DNA from: an uncultured Mediterranea sp.
GTDB taxonomy: Bacteria; Bacteroidota; Bacteroidia; Bacteroidales; Bacteroidaceae
Reading direction: 5' to 3'
Assembly (NCBI GenBank): GCA_946007445.1
Contig: CAMGAL010000121.1
Span: 1 to 6,768, forward strand
Length of the DNA: 6,768 nt
Shown here: in pieces, positions 1 to 6,451 of the stretch
Layout: each line of letters begins with the position of its first letter
Numbering within the stretch: the stretch's first letter is position 1
The notes under the pieces: generated by a model
Told to the model about the DNA's origin: nothing
The model's input: the letters and a program-made list of their open reading frames with translations, nothing else
Database searches by the model: none
Translations under genes and position numbers: made by a program

Positions 1-1672
1 CGATTTTCGTGCCCCATCCATCAAGGGATTTGACGTGCTGATGGGGCCCACCCGTTCCACGCAGAGCAGTATGCAGATTGTCAACGGACAGACCACATCC
101 ACCTCAAGCATCACCTTCACCTATATCCTGCTGGCCACCAACGAAGGTAGCTACTCCATTCCAGGCGCTACGGTTGTGGCCGAAGGCGAGCAGCTCATGT
201 CCAACTCCGTAAAAATCAAGGTGCTTCCGGCTGACAAGTCGGGGCAAGGAGGTTCGGATGGAGGCGAGGCGGCTGGCAATCGTTCGTCCGCGTCAGTAGG
301 GGCCAACGACCTCTTTATCACTGCTACGGCGGCCAAGACTTCGGTCTATGAGCAGGAGGCTTTCGTCTTGACGTATAAGATTTACACGGCTGTGGAGCTT
401 CGTGCGTTCGATAATGTGAAGTTGCCGGACTTCAAGGGATTCCACTCCCAAGAGGTAGAGTTGCCCGACGACCGCCGCTGGAGCCTGGAGCACTATAAGG
501 GACGTAACTATCGTACGACCATTTACCGCCAGTTCGTGCTGTTTCCCCAACAGGCCGGTCGGCTGACCATAGACGCAGCCCGTTTCGACGCTTCGATTGC
601 CAAGCCAACGGCTGTCACCGATCCTTTCGAAGCCTTCTTCAACGGCGGTGGCGGCTATGTGGAGGTGAAGAAGAGCCTCTTCACGCCGAAAATCAATATC
701 GAGGTCCAATCCCTGCCTGCCGGCAAGCCGGAAGGATTCTCGGGAGGAGTGGGCGACTTCAACATCACCTCCTCCATCAGCACCCAGCAGCTGAAGACCA
801 ACGATGCAGTGACGCTGAAGCTCGTCATCTCAGGCACAGGCAATCTGAAGCTGATTGGCACTCCCGAAGTGTCGTTTCCCGAGGACTTCGAGGTCTACGA
901 CCCGAAGGTGGACAACAGTTTCCGTCTGACCCAGCAAGGACTCTCGGGCAACATGACGGTGGAGTATCTGGCCATTCCGCGCACCGCCGGCAAGTATAAG
1001 ATTCCGGCCGTGACGTTCAGCTACTTCGACACCAAGACCCGGAGCTACAAGACGCTGCAGACGGAACCCTACGAACTGACCGTGGAGAAGGGGGCAGGCA
1101 ACGCTCAGCAGACCATTGCCAACTTCACCAACAAGGAAGACCTGAAGGTGCTGAACGAGGACATCCGATTCATCAAGCAGAATGAGGTGAAGCTCACGCC
1201 ACGTGGCGCACTCTTCTATGGCTCGCTCAGCTACTGGCTGTTCTATCTGTTGCCGGCCATCGGCTTCCTGACCTTCTTTGTGCTCTACCGCAAGCAGATT
1301 GCCGCCAATGCCAATCTGGCGCAGGTGCGCACCAAGAAAGCCAACAAGGTGGCTGTGCGCCGCATGAAGCAGGCCGGAGCCTTGCTGCAACAGGGAGAGA
1401 AGGAGGCCTTCTACGACGAAGTGCTCAAGGCGCTGTGGGGCTACGTGAGCGACAAGCTGAGCATCCCCGTTTCGCGCCTCTCGAAGGACAACGTGGAGGA
1501 GGAACTGCGCCGCTACGGAGTGGACGAGGGGCTGATTCAGGAATGCATAGCCGCGCTCAACGTGTGGGAGTTTGCCCGGTTCGCGCCCAGCAGCGACCAT
1601 CAGGACATGGAAAAGCTCTACGAAGCCTCGCTGCAAGTCATCAGTAAAATGGAAAACATCATCAAAAAATAA
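1..1672 (+). CDS. batD: BatD family protein, 5'-truncated by the window edge
   Basis: The reading frame is open from base 2 (first codons D-F-R-A-P-S-I-K-G-F-D), so the gene begins upstream. The internal GTG at 35 and ATG at 41 are not credible starts. About 556 residues are present, and BatD proteins are usually near 600, so only the N-terminus is missing. A large extracytoplasmic region of beta-sandwich-like repeats runs to about residue 400. One transmembrane segment follows at about 411-429 (YWLFYLLPAIGFLTFFVLY), then a basic stop-transfer stretch. The cytoplasmic tail carries the family-typical segments AFYDEVLKALWGYVSDKL and EFARFAP, ending in KMENIIKK. Recognition rests on these remembered family features. 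The Bat operon is named for aerotolerance in Bacteroides fragilis, but its biochemical role is unsettled. BatD probably works in the envelope with the von Willebrand-domain proteins BatA and BatB, expected upstream. batE follows after 12 bp in the same operon. Confidence 0.93.
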   Translation, partial: DFRAPSIKGFDVLMGPTRSTQSSMQIVNGQTTSTSSITFTYILLATNEGSYSIPGATVVAEGEQLMSNSVKIKVLPADKSGQGGSDGGEAAGNRSSASVGANDLFITATAAKTSVYEQEAFVLTYKIYTAVELRAFDNVKLPDFKGFHSQEVELPDDRRWSLEHYKGRNYRTTIYRQFVLFPQQAGRLTIDAARFDASIAKPTAVTDPFEAFFNGGGGYVEVKKSLFTPKINIEVQSLPAGKPEGFSGGVGDFNITSSISTQQLKTNDAVTLKLVISGTGNLKLIGTPEVSFPEDFEVYDPKVDNSFRLTQQGLSGNMTVEYLAIPRTAGKYKIPAVTFSYFDTKTRSYKTLQTEPYELTVEKGAGNAQQTIANFTNKEDLKVLNEDIRFIKQNEVKLTPRGALFYGSLSYWLFYLLPAIGFLTFFVLYRKQIAANANLAQVRTKKANKVAVRRMKQAGALLQQGEKEAFYDEVLKALWGYVSDKLSIPVSRLSKDNVEEELRRYGVDEGLIQECIAALNVWEFARFAPSSDHQDMEKLYEASLQVISKMENIIKK

Positions 1673-1684
1673 ACGATCATCAGT

Positions 1685-2482
1685 ATGAGAAAGATATTTC
1701 CCCTCTATATGCTGCTCCTGACGCTGGTTGCCATCCAACCGGCTCGGAGTCAGGAGACTACCGAAGTGTTTCAGTCGGACCGCCAGATTGCCGACGTGAC
1801 CAAGAGCGAGGCCGACAGCGCCTACATCCAGGGTGACTATGCGGCGGCCGTGCAGATGTACGAGTCGCTGTTGCAGCAGGGCGAGGCGCTGGAACTCTAC
1901 TATAACTTGGGGAACAGCTACTTCAAGCTGGACGACCTGGGACGTGCCATCCTCAACTACGAGCGGGCCTTGATGCTGCAGCCCTCGCACGCCGACGTGC
2001 AGGCCAATCTGGAAATAGCCCGGGCCAAGACCGTGGACAAGGTGGTCCCCATCCCTGAAATCTTCTTTTTGGCTTGGATTCACGCCGTGCGTGGCAGCCT
2101 GAGTGCCGACAGCTGGGGCATCTGTGCCATCTTCTTCTTCCTCCTGATGGGGGTCAGCCTGACGCTCTACTTCTTCGCCAAGCGGATGGCGTGGAAGAAG
2201 GGAGGATTCTTTGCCGGAATGGCCTCGCTGCTGCTCTGTGTGGTGTGCAACGTGTTTGCCTACCAGCAGCGTAGCCGCTTCGTCCATCGCACGGAGGCCA
2301 TTGTCCTCGCGCCCAGCGTCACGGTGCGCAGCACGCCCAGCGAGAGCGGCACCAGCCTCTTTGTCCTGCATGAGGGGCACAAACTCTCCGTCAAGGACGA
2401 CTCCATGAGGGAGTGGAAAGAGATTCGTCTGGAAGACGGCAAGGTGGGATGGGTTCCCGCCGAAGCCATTGAGAAAATCTGA
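1685..2482 (+). CDS. batE: BatE: TPR and SH3-like domain membrane protein
   Basis: This is a complete 265-residue protein. Residues 1-22 look like a signal peptide (basic MRK, hydrophobic core, likely cleavage after ARS). Residues about 42-115 hold two TPR-like units: ADSAYIQGDYAAAVQMYE, then LYYNLGNSYFKLDDLGRAIL followed by NYERALMLQP. Two hydrophobic segments follow at about 144-164 and 174-194. The C-terminus (about 204-263) is an SH3-like domain with the typical VTVRSTPS and GWVPAEAIEKI ends. The order of TPR, two membrane spans and SH3b is characteristic of BatE. The TPRs probably bind partner Bat proteins at the envelope (inference). The start was chosen because ATG 1685 lies 12 bp after the batD stop and directly precedes the signal peptide. 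There is no Shine-Dalgarno sequence, which is usual in Bacteroidetes. As last gene of the operon it is followed by a hairpin. Confidence 0.93.
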   Translation: MRKIFPLYMLLLTLVAIQPARSQETTEVFQSDRQIADVTKSEADSAYIQGDYAAAVQMYESLLQQGEALELYYNLGNSYFKLDDLGRAILNYERALMLQPSHADVQANLEIARAKTVDKVVPIPEIFFLAWIHAVRGSLSADSWGICAIFFFLLMGVSLTLYFFAKRMAWKKGGFFAGMASLLLCVVCNVFAYQQRSRFVHRTEAIVLAPSVTVRSTPSESGTSLFVLHEGHKLSVKDDSMREWKEIRLEDGKVGWVPAEAIEKI

Positions 2483-2487
2483 GTAGG

Positions 2488-2506
2488 AGGGGGCGGAGAG
2501 CCCCCT
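2488..2506. terminator. Hairpin between convergent genes, probable bidirectional terminator
   Basis: A perfect 7-bp stem, AGGGGGC (2488-2494) and GCCCCCT (2500-2506), closes a GGAGA loop. It lies in the 27-bp gap between the batE stop (2482) and the stop of the convergent minus-strand FHA gene (2510). The plus-strand side continues ATTTCATTT, a weak T-rich tail. The minus-strand side continues TACTCAGATTTT, also weak. Position and stem strength favour transcription termination in both directions, but neither tail is a classic U-run. Confidence 0.6.
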
Positions 2507-2509
2507 ATT

Positions 2510-3031
2510 TCATTTCCCAGCCCGAAGGATGAAGGTCGTGGCTCCGAGGGTCACGATGGCTCCGTCTTCGATGCGCACCCGGTCGCGGTCGCCCAGTATC
2601 TCGTTGTTGAGGAAGGTACCTGTCAGACTGGGTGCGTCGCGCAGGGTATAGATGAGTTCGCCTTGGGCGTTGCGCCGCACATTGAGGATGCAGTGCCGAC
2701 GGTCCATGCTCATGTCGGACGTCTCGATGGGCACTTCAATCGGTGCACCTGCCTGCCGGCGACCGATGACATTGTCGCCCTCGCTCAGGGGGAGCACTTG
2801 CTTGAATCCGAACACATTCTCGATGACGACGATGCTGCCCCACTGCTCCTGGTAAGCCTGCTCGTCGGGGTTCTCCTCGCGTTGCGGGGCTCTCATCTTG
2901 GTCTTTCCCAACCGGATGCTGAACTGCTTTTTGCACTGGTCGCAGACGAAGACCAGCGACTGGCCTTCTTGGTATTTCGTTTCGTCGAAGGTGAGGAAGT
3001 TCTCACACTTCGGGCATCTGACTCTCTTCAT
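2510..3031 (-). CDS. Zinc-ribbon and FHA domain protein
   Basis: This is a complete, soluble 173-residue protein with no signal peptide. The N-terminus has a zinc-ribbon-like pair of knuckles, CPKC (Cys6, Cys9) and CDQC (Cys30, Cys33), and ends FSIRLGK. A charged linker (about 43-64) leads to a forkhead-associated (FHA) domain at about 66-172. Its landmarks are VIGRR (88-92), SMDRRHC (108-114), TGTFLN (137-142) and DGAIVTLGATTFIL. FHA domains usually bind phosphothreonine peptides, so a signalling or scaffold role is likely (inference). Two usual ligand-contact positions differ here: Asp110 stands where SxxH has Ser, and Thr137 where NGT has Asn. The gene starts 12 bp after the stop of the HU/SPOR gene on the same strand, so the two are probably co-transcribed. 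No kinase or phosphatase is in the window. Confidence 0.85.
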   Translation of the reverse strand: MKRVRCPKCENFLTFDETKYQEGQSLVFVCDQCKKQFSIRLGKTKMRAPQREENPDEQAYQEQWGSIVVIENVFGFKQVLPLSEGDNVIGRRQAGAPIEVPIETSDMSMDRRHCILNVRRNAQGELIYTLRDAPSLTGTFLNNEILGDRDRVRIEDGAIVTLGATTFILRAGK

Positions 3032-3043
3032 ACTGGCTTGTTG

Positions 3044-4063
3044 TTATTTCCTTTTTAGCACCCAGGCGCTCTGATACTCGGGTTTCTGGCGCAGTTCGCC
3101 CAGCGCCTTGTAGGCGGCTGCTTCGGTGGGATAGGAGGCGATGCTGACCCGCATCTTCCCGTCGCCTATCACGGCCTGCGCTCCGTCGTGTCCCTCCTTC
3201 ACCAGTCTGTCGGCCAGGGCGCGGGCGTCCTTCTCGCTGCCTACACTGGCCACGATGAGGTGCCAGCGGGGCGACCGGGGAGCGGCAGGTGGGGGAGCCA
3301 CGGCTACGACAGGGGCCGACACGGGTTTGGCGGGCTTGACTGCGGTGGACTCTACGGTGCGGGCCACCTGGGGGGTGAGGGCCAGCGACTCGCTGGCTAA
3401 CTGTGCCATCCAGCCGGCAGGCGACAGGGCGGCCTGACTGGTCTGGGCGACTTCCGTGTTGCTGATGGGGGTGGAGATGAAGAACGAGAGGCAAACGGCC
3501 AGCACCAGCACGGCGGCCACAGCCATGCGCTCGGCGCTCTGACGCCATCTGCGGTGGTGGAGCGTGGCCGGCTGCCGCCGGGGGCGGCTCTGCCCATGGC
3601 GGGTGGGAGCGGCTGCGGGCTGGAGCGGACGGAGGGGCTGGGCGCCCAGCTCCTTCAGTGTGAAGCTGTCCAACCCGTAGAGGGCAGGGGTGGTGAGGCG
3701 ATGGTCGTAGGGGTGGAACGTGTAGCTGTCGCTGAGCGAGACGCTCAGCTCACCGATGTTGGGCAGCTCTACGTGTCCCTCCTCCTGCAGCTGCTTCTGC
3801 AGGAGCTTCACCTTCCGCTCCACCAGGCGGGTGGCTTCGGGGAAGCTGTTCCCATAGACCGTCATGAAGCTCTGCACCAGCAGGCCGTCGTTGAGCTGCA
3901 GCTGCGGGTTGAAGCCGATGACGCGGGTAGGGGGCTCGAAGCGATCTTCTTCCGCCACACGGAGGGCGCTCGTGGCGTGGGCCACGAATCCGCCAAAACC
4001 GGGCACGATGACGCAATCGTTCTCCAGCAGCAGGGCTTCTATATGTCTCGACAATTCATTCAT
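3044..4063 (-). CDS. HU-CCDC81 and SPOR domain membrane protein
   Basis: The protein has 339 residues. Residues 1-60 (MNELSRHIEALLLENDCVIVPGFGGFVAH...) match the first bacterial CCDC81-type HU domain as I recall it. Residues about 61-140 (NDGLLVQSFMTVYGNSF, then VELPNIGELSV) match the second. A basic, proline-rich linker precedes one transmembrane segment at about 179-199 (RMAVAAVLVLAVCLSFFIST). An Ala/Pro-rich spacer then leads to a SPOR domain at about 266-339, starting RWHLIVASVGSEKDARALAD. This predicts a cytoplasmic HU-fold module that may bind DNA, tied through the inner membrane to a periplasmic peptidoglycan-binding SPOR domain. The family is typical of Bacteroidetes; its role, perhaps linking chromosome or protein partners to the cell wall or division site, is inferred. 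An upstream in-frame ATG at 4138 would add 25 residues unlike the family (KLVNLCAKVAKKFGF...) and would cross the promoter region, so ATG 4063 was chosen. It is the first gene of a two-gene operon. Confidence 0.88.
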   Translation of the reverse strand: MNELSRHIEALLLENDCVIVPGFGGFVAHATSALRVAEEDRFEPPTRVIGFNPQLQLNDGLLVQSFMTVYGNSFPEATRLVERKVKLLQKQLQEEGHVELPNIGELSVSLSDSYTFHPYDHRLTTPALYGLDSFTLKELGAQPLRPLQPAAAPTRHGQSRPRRQPATLHHRRWRQSAERMAVAAVLVLAVCLSFFISTPISNTEVAQTSQAALSPAGWMAQLASESLALTPQVARTVESTAVKPAKPVSAPVVAVAPPPAAPRSPRWHLIVASVGSEKDARALADRLVKEGHDGAQAVIGDGKMRVSIASYPTEAAAYKALGELRQKPEYQSAWVLKRK

Positions 4064-4067
4064 CACG

Positions 4068-4075
4068 CAAAAATA
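4068..4075 (-). promoter_or_regulatory. Candidate -7 box for the HU/SPOR-FHA operon
   Basis: Read on the minus strand this is TATTTTTG, which fits the Bacteroidetes -7 consensus TAnnTTTG. It lies only 4 bp before the ATG at 4063, so the transcript would be leaderless or nearly so. No convincing -33 element sits at the usual distance (a TTTTG at 4094-4090 is too close). The motif could be chance in an A/T-rich gap, but the operon needs a promoter in this 95-bp divergent region. Confidence 0.35.
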
Positions 4076-4083
4076 ACACTTTC

Positions 4084-4116
4084 TTGGGACAAAACCGAAT
4101 TTTTTCGCTACTTTTG
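4084..4116 (+). promoter_or_regulatory. Candidate Bacteroidetes-type promoter for rfbC-ugd
   Basis: TACTTTTG (4109-4116) exactly fits the TAnnTTTG -7 consensus of the Bacteroidetes primary sigma factor and is followed by CACA. A possible -33 TTG lies at 4084-4086, with a 22-bp spacer that is slightly long. The box is 42 bp upstream of the rfbC ATG, which would leave a leader of about 35 nt. The region is shared with the divergent HU/SPOR operon. Confidence 0.6.
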
Positions 4117-4158
4117 CACATAAATTAACCAACTTCAATCATCAGACTACTGAACGAT

Positions 4159-4707
4159 ATGAACTATATCCGGACAGAAATCGAGGGCGTATGGATTATC
4201 GAGCCTCGCGTGTTCAGGGACGAACGCGGCTATTTCATGGAGGCTTTCAAGGAAGCCGAGTTTCAGCAACAGATAGGCCCAGTGCACTTTGTGCAGGACA
4301 ACGAGTCGCGCTCTTCGCGGGGCGTGCTGCGCGGGCTGCACTACCAGAAGGGCGACGCCAGCCAGGCCAAACTGGTGCGCGTGGTGAAGGGCGCCGTATG
4401 GGATGTGGCGGTGGACTTGCGCCGCTCGTCGCCCACTTTCGGCCGCTATGTGGGCGTGGAGCTGAGCGAGGAGAACAAGCGCCAGTTCTTCATCCCCCGG
4501 GGCTTTGCACACGGCTTCCTGGTGCTGAGCGACGACGCCGTCTTCACCTACAAGGTGGACAATGTCTATGCGCCGCAGGCCGAGGCCTCCATCCGATTCG
4601 ACGACCCCACGATAGGCATCAGCTGGCCCATGGAGGCGGCGCAGTTCCTCCTCTCGCCCAAGGACAGGCAGGGCGTGCAGCTGGCTCAGGCCGAGACTTT
4701 CCTTTGA
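4159..4707 (+). CDS. rfbC: dTDP-4-dehydrorhamnose 3,5-epimerase
   Basis: This cytoplasmic cupin-fold enzyme (RmlC) converts dTDP-4-dehydro-6-deoxy-D-glucose to dTDP-4-dehydro-beta-L-rhamnose, the third step in dTDP-L-rhamnose synthesis. At 182 residues it has the usual length. Visible landmarks are RDERGYFMEAF (20-30), GVLRGLHYQ (55-63), KLVRVVKGAVWDVAVDLR (71-88), SPTFGRY, FIPRGFAHGF (111-120), TYKVDNVYAP (130-139) and IGISWP (152-157). By family comparison His61 is the catalytic base, paired with Asp169. Tyr131 is the general acid and Lys71 helps bind substrate. All appear intact. ATG 4159 starts the canonical MNYIRTEIEGVWIIEP N-terminus. rfbA, rfbB and rfbD are not in the window and must lie elsewhere if the pathway is complete. 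ugd follows after 26 bp, so the two are probably one transcript feeding surface glycan synthesis. Confidence 0.96.
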   Translation: MNYIRTEIEGVWIIEPRVFRDERGYFMEAFKEAEFQQQIGPVHFVQDNESRSSRGVLRGLHYQKGDASQAKLVRVVKGAVWDVAVDLRRSSPTFGRYVGVELSEENKRQFFIPRGFAHGFLVLSDDAVFTYKVDNVYAPQAEASIRFDDPTIGISWPMEAAQFLLSPKDRQGVQLAQAETFL

Positions 4708-4733
4708 ACCCAACAACCAATCATCTCATTCGC

Positions 4734-6047
4734 GTGAAAATAGCAGTAGTAGGTACAGGCTACGTCGGACTGGTGTCCGGCACCTGTTTTGCAGAAATCG
4801 GTGTGAACGTCGTGTGCGTGGACACCAATGTCGAGAAAATCGAGGCCTTGCAGCGAGGCGAAATCCCCATCTATGAACCCGGACTGGACGAAATGGTGAC
4901 CCGCAATGTGAAGGCGGGCCGGCTTCGCTTCAGCACCTCCTTGCCCGAGTGCCTCGGTGAGGTGGAGGTGGTGTTCTGCGCCGTAGGCACACCGCCCGAC
5001 GAGGATGGCAGTGCCGACCTGCGCTATGTGCTCGACGTGGCCCGCACCGTGGGCCGCTGTATCGACCGCTACGTCCTGTTCGTCACCAAGAGCACCGTGC
5101 CCGTGGGGACGTCGCGCAAGGTGCGGGCAGCCATCCAGGAGGAGCTGGACTTGCGCCGGGCGGACATTGAGTTCGACGTGGCCTCCAACCCCGAGTTCCT
5201 CAAGGAGGGCACGGCCATCAAGGACTTCATGAGCCCCGACCGCGTGGTGGTGGGCGTGGAGTCGCCCCGCGCCGAGAAGCTGATGAGCAAGCTCTACAAG
5301 CCCTTCCTGCTCAACAACTTCCGCGTCCTCTTCATGGACATCCCCTCCGCCGAGATGACCAAGTATGCGGCCAACTCCATGCTGGCCACCCGCATCAGCT
5401 TCATGAACGACATCGCCAACCTCTGCGAGCTGGTGGGGGCCGACGTCAACATGGTGCGCAGCGGCATTGGCTCTGACACCCGCATCGGACGCAAGTTCCT
5501 CTATCCGGGCATCGGCTACGGCGGCTCGTGCTTCCCCAAGGACGTGAAAGCCCTTATCCAGACCGCCCGCCAGCAGGGCTACACCATGCAGGTGCTGCAG
5601 GCCGTGGAGGCGGTCAACGAGCGGCAGAAAGCCTTGCTCTTCGAGAAGCTGAAGGCCCACTTCGCTTCCCAGCTGGAGGGCAAGAACGTGGCTCTGTGGG
5701 GCCTCTCCTTCAAGCCCGAGACCGACGACATGCGTGAGGCGCCTGCCCTGGTGCTCATCGACCGGCTGCTGGAGGCCGGTTGCCGCGTGCGTTGCTACGA
5801 CCCAGTGGCTATGGACGAGTGCCGGCGCCGCATAGGCGACCGGGTGAGCTACGCGCAGGACCTGTATGACGCCGTACTCGATGCCGATGCCCTGCTGCTC
5901 GTCACGGAGTGGAAAGAGTTCCGCCTGCCCTCGTGGGCGGTGGTCAAGAAAGCCATGCGCCAACCCGTGGTCTTCGATGGCCGCAACATCTACGACAAGC
6001 ACGAGATGGAGGAGCAGGGCTTCGTCTACCATGGCATCGGCCTGTGA
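4734..6047 (+). CDS. ugd: UDP-glucose 6-dehydrogenase
   Basis: This enzyme oxidises UDP-glucose to UDP-glucuronate with two NAD+, giving a precursor for capsule and other acidic glycans. The 437-residue protein is full length. The N-terminal NAD-binding domain has VVGTGYVG (5-12) and Asp30 at the end of beta-2. Further conserved segments are YEPGLDE (47-53), KSTVPVGTSRK (119-129), NPEFLKEGTAI (152-162) and EMTKYAANSMLATRISFMNDIANL (Lys210 and Asn214). The active-site loop is GYGGSCFPKD (261-270), with nucleophile Cys266 and Asp270. The C-terminal domain has LWGLSFKPETDDMREAP (321-337). The start is taken as GTG 4734 because it places V-K-I-A-V-V-G exactly where family members begin. The frame stays open upstream through rfbC, but that translation is meaningless overlap. 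A GTG start 26 bp after the rfbC stop suggests moderate expression within the operon. UDP-N-acetylmannosamine dehydrogenases are related, but the motifs and length favour Ugd. Confidence 0.95.
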   Translation: MKIAVVGTGYVGLVSGTCFAEIGVNVVCVDTNVEKIEALQRGEIPIYEPGLDEMVTRNVKAGRLRFSTSLPECLGEVEVVFCAVGTPPDEDGSADLRYVLDVARTVGRCIDRYVLFVTKSTVPVGTSRKVRAAIQEELDLRRADIEFDVASNPEFLKEGTAIKDFMSPDRVVVGVESPRAEKLMSKLYKPFLLNNFRVLFMDIPSAEMTKYAANSMLATRISFMNDIANLCELVGADVNMVRSGIGSDTRIGRKFLYPGIGYGGSCFPKDVKALIQTARQQGYTMQVLQAVEAVNERQKALLFEKLKAHFASQLEGKNVALWGLSFKPETDDMREAPALVLIDRLLEAGCRVRCYDPVAMDECRRRIGDRVSYAQDLYDAVLDADALLLVTEWKEFRLPSWAVVKKAMRQPVVFDGRNIYDKHEMEEQGFVYHGIGL

Positions 6048-6076
6048 TTCCTGCTACGCGTCACCCCCTTACGCTT

Positions 6077-6139
6077 CCCTTACGTTGCCCCTTCCTCCCC
6101 TCTTGCCTGGCGCGCACAGGCCTAAGGGGCTGGTAAGGG
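6077..6139 (+). terminator. Imperfect hairpin downstream of ugd
   Basis: CCCTTAC (6077-6083) pairs with GTAAGGG (6133-6139). After a small internal loop (GTT opposite TG), GCCCC (6087-6091) pairs with GGGGC (6126-6130). Inside the large loop GCCTG (6105-6109) and CAGGC (6117-6121) form a 5-bp stem. The structure starts 30 bp after the ugd stop, a plausible place for termination or 3'-end protection. No T-run follows it, so an intrinsic terminator in the usual sense is not shown. Confidence 0.35.
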
Positions 6140-6194
6140 ACAGCTCAGAGGAATCACTGCCCGTTCCACGGAGCTTTCCCAAGCTTTCCGGGGG

Positions 6195-6224
6195 CAAAGG
6201 TAGGGTGGGTGGAATGCGCTCTAA
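6195..6224 (-). promoter_or_regulatory. Possible leftward promoter in the spacer
   Basis: On the minus strand TACCTTTG (6202 down to 6195) fits TAnnTTTG, with CCCC following. TTAG (6224 down to 6221) lies 18 bp upstream, near the usual -33 distance, and an A-rich tract precedes it. Transcription would run toward the 3' end of ugd, antisense to it. No coding frame is apparent downstream, so the product, if any, would be a non-coding RNA. This is a motif match only. Confidence 0.3.
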
Positions 6225-6252
6225 AATTTTTTTTCGGCAAAATTTTTTTTTT
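6223..6252. repeat. Doubled A4Tn tract
   Basis: AAAATTTTTTTT (6223-6234) recurs as AAAA plus ten T (6239-6252), separated by CGGC, giving a 16-bp repeat unit. Such A/T tracts bend DNA and can exclude nucleoid proteins or help RNA polymerase release. The TTTT-CGGC-AAAA core plus the following T10 could act as a weak plus-strand terminator. It is the only long T-run after ugd. Confidence 0.6.
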
Positions 6253-6265
6253 GTGGGAGCTCATC

Positions 6266-6301
6266 GCCAACTCCCCTCCTCCCCGGAGGAGGAGAGCTGG
6301 C
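6266..6301. repeat. GC-rich inverted repeat, 17-bp arms
   Basis: GCCAACTCCCCTCCTCC (6266-6282) faces GGAGGAGGAGAGCTGGC (6285-6301) across a 2-bp centre, with 15 of 17 positions complementary. The direct continuation CAACTGGGGCGGAGTGACC resembles intergenic palindromes I associate with Bacteroidetes genomes, but I cannot confirm family membership from one copy. Roles such as a REP-like repeat or a bidirectional terminator hairpin are possible. Confidence 0.65.
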
Positions 6302-6397
6302 AACTGGGGCGGAGTGACCTATTTAGCGCTTTTTAGTCTAACTCTCTGTATCTCAGTGCATCTTTGCTTCAGCCGTCCCGATTTACTCCCCCAAGCG

Positions 6398-6429
6398 TTG
6401 TCATCTTGTCATCTTGTCATGTTGTCATT
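6398..6429 (+). repeat. Left tandem array, four TTGTCATn octamers
   Basis: Four contiguous 8-bp units start at 6398, 6406, 6414 and 6422: TTGTCATC, TTGTCATC, TTGTCATG and TTGTCATT. The heptamer TTGTCAT is invariant and only the eighth base changes. The period of 8 bp is not helical, so adjacent sites would face different sides of the DNA. Confidence 0.9.
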
Positions 6430-6451
6430 TATATTCGGGCGGTTTTCGGGC

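Noticed and set aside
830..2380. 516-codon open frame on the minus strand, opposite batD and batE
   Set aside because: The plus strand encodes well-recognised BatD and BatE across this stretch. The antisense translation is rich in His, Gln, Val and Leu with no domain pattern, which is typical of a frame kept open by GC-rich codon use.
4064..4138. 25-residue N-terminal extension of the HU/SPOR protein
   Set aside because: It would cross the divergent promoter region and adds sequence not seen in the family. MNELSRHIEALL is the natural N-terminus.
4191..4733. Upstream extension of the ugd frame across rfbC
   Set aside because: The extension is an out-of-frame reading of rfbC, Arg- and Gly-rich and without homology-like features. 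Ugd begins naturally at GTG 4734.
4686..6032. 448-codon open frame on the minus strand, opposite ugd
   Set aside because: Every conserved Ugd motif is on the plus strand. The antisense product is His/Val/Leu-rich and shows no family features.
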